From NCBI GenBank assembly GCA_965248765.1, contig CBDFKF010000002.1, positions 434,001-498,000 of the forward strand: 64,000 nucleotides of DNA, in the 5' to 3' direction. Positions within the stretch are counted from its first letter, which is position 1. The number at the start of each line of letters is the position of its first letter. Source of the DNA: CBDFKF01 sp965248765 (GTDB lineage Bacteria; Pseudomonadota; Alphaproteobacteria; VGEJ01). The notes beneath the pieces are model-generated. The model saw only the letters and a list, made by a program, of their open reading frames with translations. It ran no database searches and had not been told where the DNA came from. The translations under genes were made by a program, and so were the position numbers. Shown in pieces: positions 10,870 through 19,505 of the stretch.

Positions 10870-12477
10870 CTACATCCTGAAGACGCCGAAGCGGCTTTCG
10901 GCGATTGGGGCGTTGAGTGCCGCCGACAGCGAGAGGGCGAGAACATTCCGGGTCTCGGCCGGGTCGATCACGCCGTCGTCCCATAGCCGCGCGGTGGCAT
11001 AGTACGGATGCCCCTGGGTCTCGTATTGGGCGAGGATCGGCGCCTTGAACGCGGCATCCTTGGCCTTGGACCAACGCTTGCCCTGCTTTTTGAGGTTGTC
11101 GCGCCGGACTTGGGCCAGCACGTTGGCGGCCTGCTCGCCCCCCATCACCGAAATCCGCGCGTTCGGCCACATCCAAACGAAGCGCGGCGCGAACGCGCGG
11201 CCACACATGCCGTAGTTGCCGGCGCCGAAGGAGCCACCGATGATCACGGTGATCTTCGGTACCTGTGCGCAGCTCACGGCCATCACCATCTTAGCGCCAT
11301 CCTTGGCGATGCCGCCGGCCTCGTATTTGCGGCCGACCATGAAGCCGGTGATGTTTTGCAGGAAGATCAGCGGGATCCGCCGCTGGCTGCAGAGCTCAAT
11401 GAAATGGGCTCCCTTGAGCGCGGATTCCGAGAACAGGATGCCGTTGTTGGCGATGATGCCGACCGGATAGCCGTGAAGGTGGGCGAAACCGGTGACCAGG
11501 GTTTCGCCATAGAGGCGCTTGAACTCGTCGAACTCGCTGCCGTCGACCAGACGGGCGATCACCTCGCGCACGTCGAAGGGGGTGCGCACATCCCGCGGCA
11601 CGAGACCGTACAGCTCTGCGGCGTCGTGCAAGGGCTCGGCCACCGCTCGACAGGCGACATCGACGGTCTTGGTCCGGTTGAGGTTGGCGACCGCACGTCG
11701 CGCCAGGGCCAGCGCATGGAGATCGTCACGCGCCATGTGGTCGGTGACGCCCGAGATCCGCGAGTGGACCTCGGCCCCGCCGAGCTCTTCAGCGCTCACC
11801 TCCTCACCGGTCGCCGCCTTCACTAGTGGCGGCCCGGCGAGGAAGACCGTGCCCTGATCCTGGACGATGATGCTCTCATCCGACATCGCCGGCACGTAGG
11901 CGCCGCCCGCGGTGCACGATCCCATCACTGCGGCGATCTGCGGAATGCCGGCCGCCGACATCGTCGCCTGGTTGTAAAAGATGCGGCCGAAGTGGTCGCG
12001 GTCGGGGAACACGCGGTCCTGCTCGGGTAGATAGGCACCGCCCGAGTCCACGAGGTAGACGCAAGGCAGCCGGTTCTCGGCGGCGATCTCCTGGGCGCGA
12101 AGATGCTTCTTCACCGTCATCGGGAAGTACGTCCCGCCCTTGACGGTGGCATCGTTGGCTACCACCACACACTCCTGGCCCATGATGCGGCCGATGCCGG
12201 TGATCAAGCCCGCCGCCGGGACCTCATCGTCGTACATGCCGAAGGCGGCGAGCTGCGAAAGCTCAAGGAAGGGTGCCCCGGGATCGAGCAGAACCCGAAC
12301 CCGCTCTCGCGGCATGAGCTTGCCGCGCGCGGCGTGGCGTTCCCGTACCGGCGCGCTGCCGCCTTCAGCCGCCTTTGCTACCTGACCGCGCAGGTCGGCG
12401 ACCAGGTCCTCCATGTGGGAGGCATTCTCGGCGAAGGTGGAAGAAGCCCGCTCCGCGGTCGTCGCGAGCACGCTCAT
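10870..12477 (-). CDS. liuB: methylcrotonyl-CoA carboxylase beta subunit (carboxyltransferase)
   Basis: A 535-residue acyl-CoA carboxyltransferase with two crotonase-like halves. Visible family segments are RHAARGKLMPRERVRVLLDPG near the start, LVDSGGAYLPEQ in the first half, and GIIANNGILFSESALKGAHF and IIGGSFGAGNYGMCGRAF in the second. The length and the LPEQDRVFPDRDHFGRIFYNQA segment are typical of methylcrotonyl- rather than propionyl-CoA carboxylase beta (about 510). It heads a tight three-gene run with liuC and liuD. The 112 bases upstream are unusually AT-rich for this window and may carry a separate promoter. Confidence 0.93.
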   Translation of the reverse strand: MSVLATTAERASSTFAENASHMEDLVADLRGQVAKAAEGGSAPVRERHAARGKLMPRERVRVLLDPGAPFLELSQLAAFGMYDDEVPAAGLITGIGRIMGQECVVVANDATVKGGTYFPMTVKKHLRAQEIAAENRLPCVYLVDSGGAYLPEQDRVFPDRDHFGRIFYNQATMSAAGIPQIAAVMGSCTAGGAYVPAMSDESIIVQDQGTVFLAGPPLVKAATGEEVSAEELGGAEVHSRISGVTDHMARDDLHALALARRAVANLNRTKTVDVACRAVAEPLHDAAELYGLVPRDVRTPFDVREVIARLVDGSEFDEFKRLYGETLVTGFAHLHGYPVGIIANNGILFSESALKGAHFIELCSQRRIPLIFLQNITGFMVGRKYEAGGIAKDGAKMVMAVSCAQVPKITVIIGGSFGAGNYGMCGRAFAPRFVWMWPNARISVMGGEQAANVLAQVRRDNLKKQGKRWSKAKDAAFKAPILAQYETQGHPYYATARLWDDGVIDPAETRNVLALSLSAALNAPIAESRFGVFRM

Positions 12478-12542
12478 GCGGACTTAGAACGCCTTGCTAA
12501 AGGAACTTCGGAACGATCCATAATGCGTTGTTTTACCCACAA

Positions 12543-12571
12543 AATACACGGTTCCTAAGACTTTAGATCAA
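12543..12571 (-). promoter_or_regulatory. candidate promoter for liuB-liuC-liuD
   Basis: On the minus strand TTGATC (12571-12566) and TGTATT (12548-12543) are 17 bases apart, each matching four of six consensus bases, and point to liuB, which starts at 12477. The stretch 12478-12589 is the most AT-rich spot of the neighbourhood. It also has AGGAAC and GTTCCT facing each other about 45 bases apart, possible operator halves. This is pattern matching only. Confidence 0.3.
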
Positions 12572-12589
12572 CCGACCTTTTCGCGCTGT

Positions 12590-13193
12590 CTACCAGCCGC
12601 CCGTCTCAAGCCATCGCTCGACCTGATCGAGACGATCGCAGCCCCAAAACGGCTCGCCGTCGACGATGAAGAAGGGCGAGCCGAAGATACCGCGCGCGAT
12701 GGCGCCGTCGGTCTCCGCCTTGAGCCGGGCCTTGATAGCGGGGTCCTGAATCGCCGCGAGCAAGGCCGCCTCGTCGAGACCAAGATCCGCTGCGATGGCA
12801 CCGGTGACGGCAGGATCGCCGGTGTTGCGACCCTCGCCGAAGTAGGCGTGGTAGGGCCCGGGCGAAGCGCCTGGCCGTCTCCTCGTCGCTATCGGCCAGC
12901 CAGTAGAAGGCGCGCGCCGGCGCGAGCGTCGCGTGCGGGAAGCCCTCGGGGAACGCGAAAGGAAGGCCGTGTAGGCGCGCCATACGCTCCATGCCGCGAC
13001 CCGAATACTCGCCCTTGAGCGGATACTCCTTCAGCGGGCCAGTGCCCGCGATCTTGAACACCGCGCCCATCATGTAGGGCTTCCACGCGACCGTCCGACC
13101 GTGGCGAGCCGCCGCATCGTCGATCAGGTGGCTCGCCACATAGCCATAGGGCGAGGCGAAATCGAAGAAGAACTCGATCGGTGCCGCCATCAT
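12590..13193 (-). pseudogene. 2-hydroxychromene-2-carboxylate isomerase-like (DsbA fold), frameshifted
   Basis: From ATG 13193 the frame reads as a DsbA/kappa-GST-fold isomerase (IEFFFDFASPYGYVASHLID, then WKPYMMGAVFKIAGTGPL) for about 112 residues, up to ETARRFARA. Near 12854-12863, within GGGCCCGGGC, homology jumps to another frame. That frame continues YHAYFGEGRNTGDPAVTG, then GIFGSPFFIVDGEPFWGCDR and ends WLETGGW with a TAG at 12590. One extra base or two missing bases explains it. The rejoined protein would have the family length of about 200. In the original frame the tail is Arg-rich nonsense ending at 12606. The start overlaps the isovaleryl-CoA dehydrogenase stop (ATGA). Family members act in aromatic degradation; the role in leucine clusters is unknown. 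A sequencing error in the GC palindrome is quite possible. Confidence 0.8.
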
Positions 13194-14362
13194 GCGGTCT
13201 CCTCAAACAGCTCGCGGCCGATCAGCATGCGCCGAATCTCCGAGGTGCCGGCGCCGATTTCATACAGTTTCGCGTCGCGCAGCAATCGGCCGGTGGGGTA
13301 CTCGTTGATGTAGCCATTGCCGCCGAGACACTGGATTGCCTCGAGCGCCATCCACGTCGCCTTCTCGGCCGAAAAAAGGATCGCCCCGGCGGCATCCTTG
13401 CGCGTGGTCTGGCCGCGGTCACACGCCTGGGCCACCGCATAAACGTACGCCTTGCAGACATTCATCGTCGTGTACATGTCAGCGAGCTTGCCCTGCATGA
13501 GCTGGAATTCGCCGATAGCGCGCCCGAACTGCTTGCGCTCATGGACGTAGGGCGCAACGACGTCCATGCAGGCCTGCATGATGCCGAGCGGCCCGCCGGC
13601 AAGCACCGCCCGTTCGTAGTCGAGCCCGCTCATCAGCACCTTGACGCCCTCGCCTTCGCCCCCGAGCACGTTCTCGGCCGGCACCTCGCAATCCTCGAAC
13701 ACCAGCTCGCACGTGTTGGAGCCCCGCATGCCGAGCTTGTCGAGCTTCTGCGCGGTGGAGAAGCCGGCCATGCTGCGCTCGACGACAAAGGCGGTGATAC
13801 CGCGGCTGCCGGCGGCCGCATCGGTCTTGGCGTAGACGACGATCACATCGGCATCCGGCCCGTTGGTAATCCACATCTTGGTGCCATTGAGGACATACGC
13901 ATCGCCCCGTCGCTCGGCTTTGAGGCGCATGCCGACCACATCAGAGCCGGCGCCGGTCTCGCTCATCGCCAGAGCGCCGACGTCTTCGCCCGAGATCAGC
14001 TTCGGCAGGTAACGCTGCCGTTGCGCTGCCGATCCGTTGCGACGGATCTGATTGACGCAAAGGTTGGAGTGCGCCCCGTAGCTTAGGCCGACCGAGGCCG
14101 ACGCGCGGCTGATCTCCTCCATGGCGACGACATGTTCCAGGTAGCCCATGCCGGCGCCGCCCTCCTCCTCCTCGACCGTGATGCCGAGAACGCCGAGATC
14201 CCCGAACTTGCGCCAGAGGTCCTGCGGGAACTCGTTGGTGCGATCGACCTCGGCGGCGCGCGGCGCGATCTCGTCGGCGGCGAACGCCATCACGGAATCG
14301 CGCAGCATCGCGGCAGTCTCACCGAGTCCGAAGTCAAAGGCGGGCGGGCGGTTCGGGATCAT
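13190..14362 (-). CDS. liuA: isovaleryl-CoA dehydrogenase
   Basis: A 390-residue acyl-CoA dehydrogenase that oxidises isovaleryl-CoA to 3-methylcrotonyl-CoA with FAD, passing electrons to ETF. The family signatures GALAMSETGAGSDVVGMRL and QCLGGNGYINEYPTGRLLRDAK are present. The catalytic glutamate is in the position characteristic of isovaleryl-CoA dehydrogenases, in LDYERAVLAGGPLGIMQ. The site used by medium-chain enzymes (YEGT) reads GAGT here, in YEIGAGTSEIRR. It is the first gene of the leucine/isovalerate cluster and overlaps the next gene by 4 bases. Confidence 0.95.
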   Translation of the reverse strand: MIPNRPPAFDFGLGETAAMLRDSVMAFAADEIAPRAAEVDRTNEFPQDLWRKFGDLGVLGITVEEEEGGAGMGYLEHVVAMEEISRASASVGLSYGAHSNLCVNQIRRNGSAAQRQRYLPKLISGEDVGALAMSETGAGSDVVGMRLKAERRGDAYVLNGTKMWITNGPDADVIVVYAKTDAAAGSRGITAFVVERSMAGFSTAQKLDKLGMRGSNTCELVFEDCEVPAENVLGGEGEGVKVLMSGLDYERAVLAGGPLGIMQACMDVVAPYVHERKQFGRAIGEFQLMQGKLADMYTTMNVCKAYVYAVAQACDRGQTTRKDAAGAILFSAEKATWMALEAIQCLGGNGYINEYPTGRLLRDAKLYEIGAGTSEIRRMLIGRELFEETA

Positions 14363-14425
14363 CGCGGCCTCGGTCCTGGCGACCAGTCTAGCCGCATCGC
14401 GATGGCCCGGCGAGGCGCCGCACCC

Positions 14426-15820
14426 TCACAGGAGCACCCACGCGGCCAGCCCCAGAAAGGCGCAAAAGCCGACCACATCCGTCACCGTTGTGACGAACAC
14501 CGTGGCAGCCAGCGCGGGATCCACGCCGATTCGGTCGAGCCCGAGCGGGATCAGCATGCCCGAGAACCCGGCGACCACCATATTGACGATCATTGCTGCG
14601 CCGAGGACCAGCCCGAGCTCGCCGTTGCCGAACCAGAGCGCAGCGACGATGCCGATAACAAGCGCGAGCAGTACGCCGTTCGCGAGGGAGACGAGCACCT
14701 CCTTGCTGAGGAGGCGCCCGGCATTGGTTGAAGTAAGCTCGCGGGTGGCGAGCGCACGGACTGTCACGGTGAGTGACTGGGTCGCGGCGTTGCCGCCCAT
14801 TGAAGCGACAATCGGCATCAGTACCGCGAGCGCCACTATCTGCTCGATGGTCGCGTCGAACAGGCTGATGACGATCGAGGCGAGGATCGCGGTTCCAAGG
14901 TTGATCAGCAGCCAGGGAAAGCGGTTGCGGGTGCTGCGCAGCACTGGCTCGTAAAGCTGATCGGCCGTCAGCCCGCCGAGGCGCATCAGGTCCTCTTCGG
15001 CTTCCTCGTGGATGACGTCGACCACGTCATCCACGGTGATGACACCGACCAGCCGCGAATCGGTGTCGACGACCGCGCCCGAGACGAGGTCGTATTGCTG
15101 GAACAGGAACGCGACATCCTCCTGGTCCATCGTTGCCGGAATGAGGCGCGGCGCGCTGTCCATGATATCGCCGACAACCACCGGGCGCTTTGACCGCATG
15201 GCGCGGTTGAGCGGCAGATTGCCGATCGGGTGATGAGTCGGGTCGATCACGAAGATCTCGTGGAACTCATCGGGCAGATCATCGCTCTCGCGCAGGTGAT
15301 CGATGGTCTGGCCAATTGTCCAGAACGCCGGCACCGCGACGTAGTCGCTTTGCATGAGGCGCCCGGCACTATCCTCGGGATAGGCCAAGCCCGCCTCGAG
15401 TGCCAAGCGCTCTTCCGGCGCGACGGCCTCCAGCACCTCGCGCTGCTTGACCTGATCGAGGTCCTCGATCAGGTGGACCGCGTCATCGCTGTCGAGTGCG
15501 CCGACAGCGGCAGCCAGCTCACCCGGACTCAAGAGCCGAACGACCTCATCGCGGACCGCGTCGTCCAGGTCCGTCAGCACCTCGGGATCAAGATCGGTGC
15601 CGACGATCTCGATCAGCAGCCGTCGGTCGTCGGGGGTGAGGAGGCCGATCAGGTCGGCAATATCAGCGGCATGCAGGCTCTCGATGCGCGCCCGCACCTC
15701 GCTGCCGCGCCCGCCGCGGAGCGCCTCGATGCAGGCTTCGGCGGTTCCCTGATCAAGCTCGTAGCCGGCATCGGTCTGGGGCCCTGGGGCCGCGATCTCC
15801 TCGGACTGCGGACCGTTCAT
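14426..15820 (-). CDS. mgtE: MgtE family magnesium transporter
   Basis: A 464-residue Mg2+ channel/transporter of the inner membrane. The order is the usual one: an N-terminal helical superfamily domain (to about residue 145) with many Asp and Glu, a pair of CBS domains (about 150-275, including LVGVITVDDVVDVIHEEAEED), then five membrane helices from about residue 295. The pore signature LMPIVASMGGNAATQSL and the last-helix motif VDPALAATVFVTTVTDVVGF are both intact. In studied homologues the N and CBS domains sense internal Mg2+ and close the pore. It lies 54 bases after the malic enzyme gene on the same strand. The leader is too short for a magnesium riboswitch. Confidence 0.95.
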   Translation of the reverse strand: MNGPQSEEIAAPGPQTDAGYELDQGTAEACIEALRGGRGSEVRARIESLHAADIADLIGLLTPDDRRLLIEIVGTDLDPEVLTDLDDAVRDEVVRLLSPGELAAAVGALDSDDAVHLIEDLDQVKQREVLEAVAPEERLALEAGLAYPEDSAGRLMQSDYVAVPAFWTIGQTIDHLRESDDLPDEFHEIFVIDPTHHPIGNLPLNRAMRSKRPVVVGDIMDSAPRLIPATMDQEDVAFLFQQYDLVSGAVVDTDSRLVGVITVDDVVDVIHEEAEEDLMRLGGLTADQLYEPVLRSTRNRFPWLLINLGTAILASIVISLFDATIEQIVALAVLMPIVASMGGNAATQSLTVTVRALATRELTSTNAGRLLSKEVLVSLANGVLLALVIGIVAALWFGNGELGLVLGAAMIVNMVVAGFSGMLIPLGLDRIGVDPALAATVFVTTVTDVVGFCAFLGLAAWVLL

Positions 15821-15874
15821 GAAGAGCGCCTCGGCGCGCCGACGTGGGTTCGCAACACTACACCCGGCGCCGGC

Positions 15875-18175
15875 CTAGATAGCGGGCAGCGCGCCCATCT
15901 CGCCGCGCGCGTGCGCTTGGGCGTCAGTGGCTGCGAGCACACTCATGTTGACAAGGCCGCGCACGGTCGCCGACTGCCCGACGATGTGGGCAGGCTTGGC
16001 CATGCCCAGCAGAATCGGCCCGACCGACATGCCGTCGCCGATGCCCTTGGCGAGGTTGAACGCGATGTTGGCGGCATCGAGGCTCGGCATCACCAGAACG
16101 TTGGCCGAGCCTTTGAGCCGCGAGTTCGGGAAGAACCGCTCCCGCGCCGACTCGGAGATCGCGGCATGGGCACTCATCTCGCCCTCGATCTCGAGGTCAG
16201 CTGCCGCTCCCTCGACGAGCGCAAGGACACGACGCATCTTGCGGGCCGACTCGCTTTCGCCACTGCCGAAAGTCGAATGCGAGACCAACGCCACCCTCGG
16301 CGTCAGCCCGAATCGGCGCGCAAGCTCGGCCGCCAGTAGCGTTTTCTCGGCAGCCTCCTCCGCGGTCGGCTCATAGGCGACGTTGGTATCGGTGATGAAC
16401 ACGGTCGCCTTGGGCATGATCAAGAGTTCGGCGGCCGAGGCATCGCTCGCGCCCTCGCGCAGCCCGATGACGTCGCGCAAGTGATCGAGATGGCGACCGA
16501 ACCAGCCGACACGGCCGCAGACCACCGCATCGGCATCGTCAAGCTCGACCATGAGCGCGGCGATTACCGTGGTGCTGGTACGAACGATCGTGCGCGCCGC
16601 GTCAGGCGTGACGCCGCGACGCTCGGTCAGCTTGTGGTAGTGCTGCCAGTAGTCACCGTAGCGAGAGTCGTCCTGCGGATCGACGATGTCGAAATCGGTG
16701 TCGGGCCGCATGCGCAAACCCAGGCTGTCGAGGCGCATTTCGATCACGCGGCGGCGGCCGACCAGGATTGGCTTGGTCAAGTGGTCGTCGACGACGATCT
16801 GAACCGCCCTCAAGACCTGTTCGTCCTCACCCTCGGCGTACGCCAGCCGTTTCACCTCGCTGCGTGCCGAATCGAACAAAGGCTTCATGACCAGTCCGGA
16901 GCGGTACACGAACTGGTTGAGCGTATCGCGGTAGACATCGAAGTCGGCAATCGGCCGCGTCGCGACACCGCTGTCCATCGCCGCCTTTGCGACGGCGGGA
17001 GCGACCTCCACCACAATCCGCGGATCGAACGGCTTGGGAATCAGATACTCGGGGCCAAACGACAACGATTGACCGCTATAGGCGCTGGCAACGACGTCCG
17101 ATGCCTCGGCCATGGCGAGATCGGCAAGGGCCTGGACGCAGGCGATCTTCATCTCCTCGTTGATCGTCGTCGCGCCAACGTCCAGGGCACCACGGAAGAT
17201 GAACGGGAAGCACAGGACATTGTTGACCTGGTTGAGATAGTCCGACCGCCCGGTCGCGATGATAGCATCTGGACGGGCCGCGTGAGCGTCCTCGGGCGTG
17301 ATCTCGGGCACGGGATTCGCAAGCGCCATGATCAGCGGTTTGTCCGCCATCTCTTTGACCATGTCGCCGGTGAGCAGCTTCGGCCCCGAGACGCCGAGGA
17401 AGATATCCGCACCGTTGAGACCGTCTTGCAGCGTCCGGGCTTTGGTCTTGCGCGACCACTTGCCCTTGTACTCGTCTATTTTGTCCTCTCGCTCGGTGTG
17501 CACGATGCCCTTACGATCGGCGATCAGTACCTTCTCGGGATCGAGACCCATGCTTACCAGGAGGTCGAGGCACGCGAGCGCGGCGGCGCCAGCGCCGGAG
17601 CAGACCAAGCGGACATCGCCGATCGTCTTGTCGACGACACGCAGGCCGTTGTAGATCGCAGCCGCAACGACGATCGCCGTGCCGTGCTGGTCATCGTGGA
17701 ACACCGGGATCTTCATGCGCTTGCGCAGCTCGCGTTCGATAACGAAGCACTCCGGCGCGCCAATGTCCTCGAGGTTAATGGCCCCGAAGGTCGGCTCGAG
17801 CGCGGCAACGACCTCGATGAACCGCTCAGCATTCGTCTCGGCCACCTCGATGTCGAAGACGTCGATGCCGGCGAACTTCTTGAACAGGACACCCTTGCCT
17901 GCCATCACCGGCTTGGATGCCAACGGGCCGATCGCCCCCAAGCCGAGAACGGCAGTCCCATTGGTGATGACGGCAACGAGATTGCCGCGCACCGTCAAGT
18001 TGGCGGCCTCGGCCTCGTTTTCAGCGATCAGCATGCAGGCGTCGGCCACTCCGGGGGAGTAGGCAAGCGAGAGGTCACGCTGGTTAGCCAGGTTGGTGGT
18101 CGGTGTGACACTGATCTTGCCGGGCGTTGGTCAGCGGTGGTACTCGAGCGCCATTTCGTTCAGGTCGTCCGACAT
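15875..18175 (-). CDS. maeB: NADP-dependent malic enzyme with phosphotransacetylase-like domain; in-frame TGA at codon 15
   Basis: The enzyme decarboxylates malate to pyruvate with NADP. The malic domain has LAYSPGVADAC, VITNGTAVLGLGAIGPLASK and FHDDQHGTAIVVAAA. A nucleotide-binding region follows (VCSGAGAAALACLDL), then a C-terminal phosphotransacetylase-like domain from about residue 450, typical of the roughly 760-residue MaeB type. ATG 18175 has GGAGG four bases upstream and starts MSDDLNEMALEYHR. The next codon is TGA (18133-18131), after which the same frame continues PTPGKISVTPTTNLANQRDLSLAYSPGVA, exactly as in the family. Without readthrough, the only downstream start is GTG 18049, which would remove about 42 conserved residues and has no ribosome binding site. 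Either a point nonsense mutation or a base error is present. Confidence 0.85.
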
Positions 18176-18290
18176 GAGTCCTCCGGTACGTGGATGGGCT
18201 GATGAAACAGATCGCGCTCCCCTGCGGCGGCAGTGCAGTGGGCCCTGCTGCCGCGCATCCGCCGATCAACAGCGGCTCGGTCGATGGTGC

Positions 18291-18322
18291 GTGAAGCCCG
18301 CAGGATCGCCTGCGGGCTTCAC
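18291..18322 (-). terminator. hairpin after tRNA-Leu
   Basis: A perfect 14-bp stem (GTGAAGCCCGCAGG and its complement) with a 4-base loop begins 3 bases past the encoded CCA of tRNA-Leu. No T tract follows on either strand, so it could be a terminator or a 3' processing/stability element. Confidence 0.6.
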
Positions 18323-18325
18323 AAT

Positions 18326-18413
18326 TGGTGCGGTCGAGAAGACTCGAACTTCCACGGGATGTTATCCCACAGCGACCTCAACGCTGCGCGTCTACCACTT
18401 CCGCCACGACCGC
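18326..18413 (-). tRNA. tRNA-Leu(GAG)
   Basis: Read on the minus strand, the acceptor GCGGTCG pairs with CGACCGC. The anticodon arm is CAGCG-TTGAGGT-CGCTG, giving anticodon GAG for CUC and CUU codons. A long variable arm (GGGATAACATCCC) confirms a class II tRNA, and the T arm holds TTCGAGT. The 3' CCA is encoded at 18328-18326. Confidence 0.95.
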
Positions 18414-18486
18414 GAGATAACCGTTGTGCGAATAGCAAATCCGACCCCCGCCCGCAAGCGTGATGCAGGTCTCGGTAGACGCGCGC

Positions 18487-18738
18487 CTAGCGCTCCGCCG
18501 CGGCGACGGTGTCGGTTATGGAGACGGCGATGTGCTCGCCGACGATCACCACCTCGCCGCGGGCGATCAGTCGGTTGTTGGCGTAGATCCAGGCATCGTC
18601 TTCGACCGGCGCCTCTAGCTCGATGACCGCGCCGCGCCCCATCTTCAGCAATTGATGGATCGGCATCGAGGCTTTCCCCAGCACCACCGAGACCTCGACC
18701 GAGACGTCGTGAACCGCCGCTTTGTTTTCTTGCTCCAT
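18487..18738 (-). CDS. FliN/SpoA-domain flagellar motor switch-like protein (orphan)
   Basis: An 83-residue protein consisting almost only of a FliMN C-terminal (SpoA) domain: VSVEVSVVLGKASMPIHQLL, then GRGAVIELEAP, then ANNRLIARGEVVIVGEHIAV. In a flagellum such a domain forms the C-ring base and binds export proteins; related domains occur in type III secretion. No other flagellar or secretion gene is in the window, so its partner is unknown. ATG 18738 was chosen because upstream in-frame sequence (to 19059) overlaps lipB on the other strand. The start has no ribosome binding site and lies 9 bases after a good -10 box, so the message may be leaderless. Confidence 0.8.
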   Translation of the reverse strand: MEQENKAAVHDVSVEVSVVLGKASMPIHQLLKMGRGAVIELEAPVEDDAWIYANNRLIARGEVVIVGEHIAVSITDTVAAAER

Positions 18739-18747
18739 TTCAGATTT

Positions 18748-18777
18748 AGTATAGCGGTTGCCGAAAAAATCAGTGAA
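18748..18777 (-). promoter_or_regulatory. candidate promoter of the FliN-like gene
   Basis: On the minus strand TTCACT (18777-18772), an 18-base spacer, and TATACT (18753-18748, five of six consensus bases). The start codon begins 9 bases after the -10 box, which leaves an untranslated leader of about 0-3 bases. Confidence 0.45.
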
Positions 18778-18825
18778 CGAACGTTGGACGGCGCCAAGAG
18801 CCGATGGCGGGAGAGCCGATGGTCC

Positions 18826-19503
18826 ATGGCTAGCATCGACTGGGCGGTCAGCGAGGGGCTCACCGGCTATGAGGACGCCGTTGCGCGGATGGAAGAACGC
18901 GTGGCGGCGATCCGCGCCGGGCGCGCTCGCGAAGGCGTCTGGCTTGTGCAACACCCGCCGCTCTATACGGCGGGCACGAGCGCCGATCTCGCTGACCTCC
19001 TCGAGCCCGACCGCCTGCCAGTCCATCGGACGGGGCGCGGTGGCCAGTTTACCTACCACGGCCCCGGGCAGAGAGTTGCCTATGTCATGCTCGACCTACG
19101 CCGGCGCGGCGAAGATGTCAGGGCCTACGTCCACGATCTCGAAGAGTTGCTGATCGCGACGCTCGGCCGGTTCGGCGTGCGAGGTGAACGCCGCTGTGAT
19201 CGCGTCGGCATCTGGGTCGCACGTGGCGCCGGCGCTGAGGACAAGATCGCCGCCATCGGCGTTCGCATCCGCCGCTGGATCACCTACCACGGCATCGCGC
19301 TCAATGTGGACCCCGACCTCGCCCATTTCGCCGGCATTGTTCCCTGTGGCGTTCGCGGGCACGGCGTCACCTCGCTCGCGGCGCTCGGGATTCGCGCATC
19401 GATGGCCGAGGTCGACGCCGCGCTCAAGGAGTCCTTCGTGGAGGTGTTTGAATCCGATTTTGCCAAAGCCGCGGTAGTCGGGCTAGCAGTTGGCAGCGGA
19501 TAG
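18826..19503 (+). CDS. lipB: octanoyl-[acyl-carrier-protein]:protein N-octanoyltransferase (lipoate biosynthesis)
   Basis: A 225-residue LipB, which moves octanoyl groups from acyl carrier protein to lipoyl domains of pyruvate and 2-oxoglutarate dehydrogenases and glycine cleavage H protein. The substrate-binding motif RTGRGGQFTYHGPGQ is intact. The catalytic pair is visible as Lys140 (KIAAIGVRI) and Cys174 (GIVPCGVRGHGVTSL). ATG 18826 (MASIDW) is the natural start for this length; the longer frame to 18652 runs through the FliN-like gene on the other strand. It converges on the B3/4 gene with only 2 bases between stops. Confidence 0.96.
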   Translation: MASIDWAVSEGLTGYEDAVARMEERVAAIRAGRAREGVWLVQHPPLYTAGTSADLADLLEPDRLPVHRTGRGGQFTYHGPGQRVAYVMLDLRRRGEDVRAYVHDLEELLIATLGRFGVRGERRCDRVGIWVARGAGAEDKIAAIGVRIRRWITYHGIALNVDPDLAHFAGIVPCGVRGHGVTSLAALGIRASMAEVDAALKESFVEVFESDFAKAAVVGLAVGSG

Positions 19504-19505
19504 CC

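Noticed and set aside
15821..15874. Magnesium-sensing leader before mgtE
   Set aside because: The gap of 54 bases is too short for a known Mg2+ riboswitch and no such fold is apparent.
18131..18133. TGA of maeB as a recoded Trp or selenocysteine codon
   Set aside because: TGA is a normal stop in many neighbours, no SECIS-like hairpin is evident directly after it, and the family has no selenocysteine there.
18233..18463. Plus-strand small protein containing REDSNFHGMLSHS
   Set aside because: This is the known false translation of an antisense tRNA-Leu, and the tRNA is clear.
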